DNA of 64,000 nt from Thioclava marina (GTDB lineage: Bacteria > Pseudomonadota > Alphaproteobacteria > Rhodobacterales > Rhodobacteraceae). The notes below the pieces were generated by a model. It saw only the letters and a program-made list of their open reading frames with translations, was not told the origin of the DNA and did not search any database. Within the stretch, counting starts at the first letter, position 1; every line of letters starts with the position of its first letter. Of this stretch, positions 61,827 to 64,000 are shown piece by piece. The position numbers and the translations under genes are program-made. The stretch is from NCBI RefSeq assembly GCF_002020135.1, contig NZ_MPZS01000001.1:1488001-1552000 (forward strand), given 5' to 3'.

Positions 61827-63230
61827 TCAGCGTTCGGCCAGAACCGCGCCGGGATTGAGGATGCCTTTCGGGTCCAGCGCCGATTTGATCGCCCGCATCG
61901 CCGCCAGCTTGCCCGGATCGCCGTAACGCTCCAGATCGCCGACCTTGAGCCGCCCGATCCCATGCTCGGCCGAGATCGAGCCGCCGAAGCGATCCACCAG
62001 ATCGTAGACCGTCTCGGGAATCGCGCGGCGCAGGTTTTCGTATTCCTTGCGATCGCGCCCTTCCGCCGGGAAGGCGTTGAAATGCAGGTTGCCGTCCCCG
62101 ACATGACCGAAGCAGTTGATGCGGATATCGGCAAGCGCGCGCAGGGCCGCCTCGGCCTCTTCGATGAACTGAGCCAGCTTCGGCAGCGGCAGCGAAATGT
62201 CATGGCTGGAAATCGAGCCGATCCGCTTGTTCGCCTCCGGCAGGCTCTCGCGCAGGGTCCACATCTGGGCGCGCTGGCTCTCGGAGCTTGCGATGACCCC
62301 GTCACGTACAAGGCCCTCGCCCGCCACGAAGAGCCCCGCCAACGCTTCTTCCGGCGCCAGCCCCTCCGGCAGGCCGATCTCGATCAGCACCGACCAGTCC
62401 GGGCGCGCGGCAAATGGCTGATGCACCTCCGGGCCGACGGCATCCAGAAACCGCAGCCCCTGCCCCGAAATCAGCTCGAAAGCCGAGACACAACCCGGCA
62501 TCCGCGCTTCGGCCAGTTCCAGCAATGCCAGCGCCGCCGACGGGCTTTCGACCACCATCATCGCCGTGCCGACCGCCGCAGGTTTTGGCAACAGCCGCAA
62601 CGTCGCCGCAGTGATGATCCCCAACGTGCCCTCGGACCCGATCAGCAGGTCCTTCAGGTCGTAGCCCGTGTTGTCCTTGCGCAGATGTTTCAACCCCGAG
62701 ATCACCGTGCCATCGGCCAGCACCGCCTCGACCCCCAGGCAAAGCTCGCGGGCATTGCCATAGCGTAGCACGTTCACGCCGCCCGCATTGGTCGCCAGCA
62801 CGCCACCGATCCGCGCCGAACCTTGGCTCGCGATGGTCAGCGGGAACAGCCGTCCCGCGCGATCCGCCGCCTGCTGCGCGTCCAGAAGTGTCGCGCCCGC
62901 CTCGATCTCCAGCACATGGCCCGTGACCGCCCGCACCGACGCCATCTTCTCAAGGCTCACGATCACCGGCGCGGGGCCCTCTTCGATGATCTGCCCGCCG
63001 ACCAGCCCGGTCCCGCCGCCAAAGGGCACCACCCCTACACCCGCACTGTGGCAGGTCCGCAGAATCGCCGCGACCTGCGCCGTCGAGACGGGCTTCACCA
63101 AAACCCCGCCGCAACCCTTGTAACGCCCGCGCGGCTCCTCGAGATAAGATACCCCCGGCGCGCCGATGCTCAGCCCCGGCACCTCTGCGCGCAGCGTCTC
63201 GACAAAGCTCTCATCGGCAGGTGCGCGCAT
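61827..63230 (-). CDS. FAD-binding oxidase (GlcD/D-lactate dehydrogenase-like)
   Basis: 467-residue flavoprotein of the FAD_binding_4/FAD-oxidase_C family that oxidises 2-hydroxy acids such as glycolate or D-lactate. The FAD segment is VVPFGGGTGLVGGQI, with GSARIGGVLATNAGGVNVLRYG after it; the C-terminal domain has NCFGHVGDGNLHFN and ISAEHGIGRLK, typical of GlcD and Dld. No glcE/glcF genes are adjacent, which favours a single-subunit D-lactate or 2-hydroxyglutarate type. GGAG precedes the ATG at 63230. Confidence 0.9.
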   Translation of the reverse strand: MRAPADESFVETLRAEVPGLSIGAPGVSYLEEPRGRYKGCGGVLVKPVSTAQVAAILRTCHSAGVGVVPFGGGTGLVGGQIIEEGPAPVIVSLEKMASVRAVTGHVLEIEAGATLLDAQQAADRAGRLFPLTIASQGSARIGGVLATNAGGVNVLRYGNARELCLGVEAVLADGTVISGLKHLRKDNTGYDLKDLLIGSEGTLGIITAATLRLLPKPAAVGTAMMVVESPSAALALLELAEARMPGCVSAFELISGQGLRFLDAVGPEVHQPFAARPDWSVLIEIGLPEGLAPEEALAGLFVAGEGLVRDGVIASSESQRAQMWTLRESLPEANKRIGSISSHDISLPLPKLAQFIEEAEAALRALADIRINCFGHVGDGNLHFNAFPAEGRDRKEYENLRRAIPETVYDLVDRFGGSISAEHGIGRLKVGDLERYGDPGKLAAMRAIKSALDPKGILNPGAVLAER

Positions 63231-63240
63231 CGAACACTCC

Positions 63241-63302
63241 TTCGAATTGGCCCAAATATCCCGGGGGTGAGGCTGTCAAGCCGAGGGGGCAGCGCCCCCT
63301 TC
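63241..63302 (-). repeat. Dispersed 3'-end repeat, single full copy (R7)
   Basis: Read on the minus strand after map: AGGGGGC-GCT-GCCCCCT, second stem GGCT-TGAC-AGCC, then TCACCCCCGGGATATTTGGG and a CCAATTCGAAGG tail. The stem lies nearest the map stop, 66 bases away. Confidence 0.82.
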
Positions 63303-63367
63303 CTGACCTGTCTCATTCGTCTTGCGGCAGAGGTGTCCGCACCTCCGCCCCGTATGCGTGGCCCGCC

Positions 63368-64000
63368 TTATCGCCAGGTCGGATGGAAACGGTTCGCCGG
63401 GCTCAACGTGAAGATCTCGCAGCCATCCGCGGTCACCCCAACCGAATGCTCGAATTGCGCGCTCAGCGACTTGTCACGCGTCACGGCGGTCCAGTCATCG
63501 GCGAGAACCTTGGTTTCGGGGCGGCCTAGATTGACCATCGGCTCGATCGTAAAGATCATGCCTTCCTCGAGCACCGCACCCGAACCCGCGCGCCCGTAAT
63601 GGAGCACGTTCGGCGGTGCGTGGAAGACCTTGCCGACACCATGGCCGCAGAAGTCACGCACCACCGACATCCGGTGGCCTTCGACGAATTTCTGGATCGC
63701 ATGGCCGATATCGCCGAAGGTGTTGCCCGGCTTGACCTGTTCGATCCCGATCATCAGCGCGTCATGGGTGACCTGGATCAGCCGCTCGGCCTTCCGGCTC
63801 AGGGTACCCGCGACATACATGCGCGAGCTGTCCCCGTACCAGCCATCGAGGATCACCGTCACGTCGATATTGATGATATCGCCATCCTTGAGCTTCTTGT
63901 CGCCCGGGATGCCGTGGCAGACCACATGGTTGACCGAGATGCAGCTCGCATGGCGATACCCGCGATAGCCGATCGTGGCCGAAGTCGCGCCCAGCTCGGT
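63368..64000 (-). CDS. map: Methionine aminopeptidase type I (5' end outside window)
   Basis: C-terminal 211 residues of MetAP, which removes initiator Met. Reading continues to the window edge as TELGATSATIGYRGYRHA and SCISVNHVVCHGIPGD, standard type I sequence. Metal ligands are visible: Asp in INIDVTVILDG, Asp in GWYGDSSRMY, His in GHGVGKVFHAPPN, Glu in FTIEPMVN, and Glu in AQFEHSVGV. The start is beyond base 64000. Confidence 0.95.
   Translation of the reverse strand, partial: TELGATSATIGYRGYRHASCISVNHVVCHGIPGDKKLKDGDIINIDVTVILDGWYGDSSRMYVAGTLSRKAERLIQVTHDALMIGIEQVKPGNTFGDIGHAIQKFVEGHRMSVVRDFCGHGVGKVFHAPPNVLHYGRAGSGAVLEEGMIFTIEPMVNLGRPETKVLADDWTAVTRDKSLSAQFEHSVGVTADGCEIFTLSPANRFHPTWR

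Noticed and set aside
1-64000. CRISPR array, prophage, integron, tRNA or rRNA genes
   Set aside because: No regularly spaced repeats, phage genes, integrase or RNA gene structure seen anywhere; gene content is ordinary core and near-core chromosome.

Overview
This window reads as chromosomal DNA of an alphaproteobacterium of the family Rhodobacteraceae (Rhodobacter/Paracoccus/Thioclava neighbourhood; the genus cannot be fixed from sequence alone). The case rests on high GC, dense operons with many ATGA/TGATG overlaps, the ethylmalonyl-CoA pathway genes ecm and ccr, a ChvG-ChvI-HprK-RapZ-EIIA-HPr operon next to pckA, a TSUP permease paired with a TIGR02186-like protein, and several families I know mainly from this group. 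I see no tRNA, rRNA, CRISPR array, prophage or insertion sequence. Both window edges cut genes: a nucleoside ABC transporter ATPase at the left and methionine aminopeptidase at the right.

Layout. 1-3.7 kb: nucleoside ABC transporter (ATPase, two permeases) and purine nucleoside phosphorylase. 3.7-7.8 kb: TSUP permease, TIGR02186-like protein, SDR oxidoreductase, RecD-like helicase. 7.9-11.8 kb: divergent ecm and ccr with a 572-bp regulatory gap. 11.9-17.5 kb: two-component system divergent from a DegP-type protease, a family-39 glycosyltransferase, a small glycine-zipper lipoprotein. 17.6-24.1 kb: cydDC then cydABX, including a 39-codon cydX, with an FNR-type box in front of cydA. 24.4-28 kb: etfBA, a DUF6473-like gene, hbdA. 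28.2-35.5 kb: a seven-gene minus-strand operon (chvI, chvG, hprK, rapZ, EIIA-Man, HPr, acyltransferase) divergent from pckA. 35.6-46.5 kb: phospholipase D-like protein, RNase R, RidA, GDPD, FemAB-like protein, MscS, pterin dehydratase, peroxiredoxin, ferredoxin-reductase-like flavoprotein, rsmD, HAD hydrolase. 46.6-52.9 kb: two GMC oxidoreductases, Kdo transferase, DUF1178, a Tat-secreted GMC partner, a small exported protein. 53.1-64 kb: lysC, ptsP, EcsC, GNAT, flavin reductase, DMT exporter, methylthioadenosine salvage (mtnP-apt-nudix), a GlcD-like FAD oxidoreductase, map.

How the genes fit together. Carbon and redox control dominates: ecm/ccr, hbdA and etfBA act on C4 acyl-CoA intermediates of acetate or polyhydroxybutyrate metabolism; pckA opens gluconeogenesis; the PTS-like proteins (EI-Ntr PtsP, HPr, EIIA-Man, HprK) have no sugar permease here and look regulatory, tied to the ChvG/ChvI envelope or acid-stress system. 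Nucleosides are imported and cleaved at one end of the window, and methylthioadenosine is recycled at the other.

The most unusual structure is not a gene. A dispersed intergenic element recurs at least seven times, almost always at a gene's 3' end. Read in the direction of that gene it has a fixed GGGGGC-GCT-GCCCCC stem, then a second stem whose sequence differs in every copy while its pairing is kept, then a conserved CACCCCCGRGATATTT block and a purine-rich tail. Between convergent genes two copies sit tail to tail. Compensatory change in the second stem suggests selection on RNA or cruciform structure.
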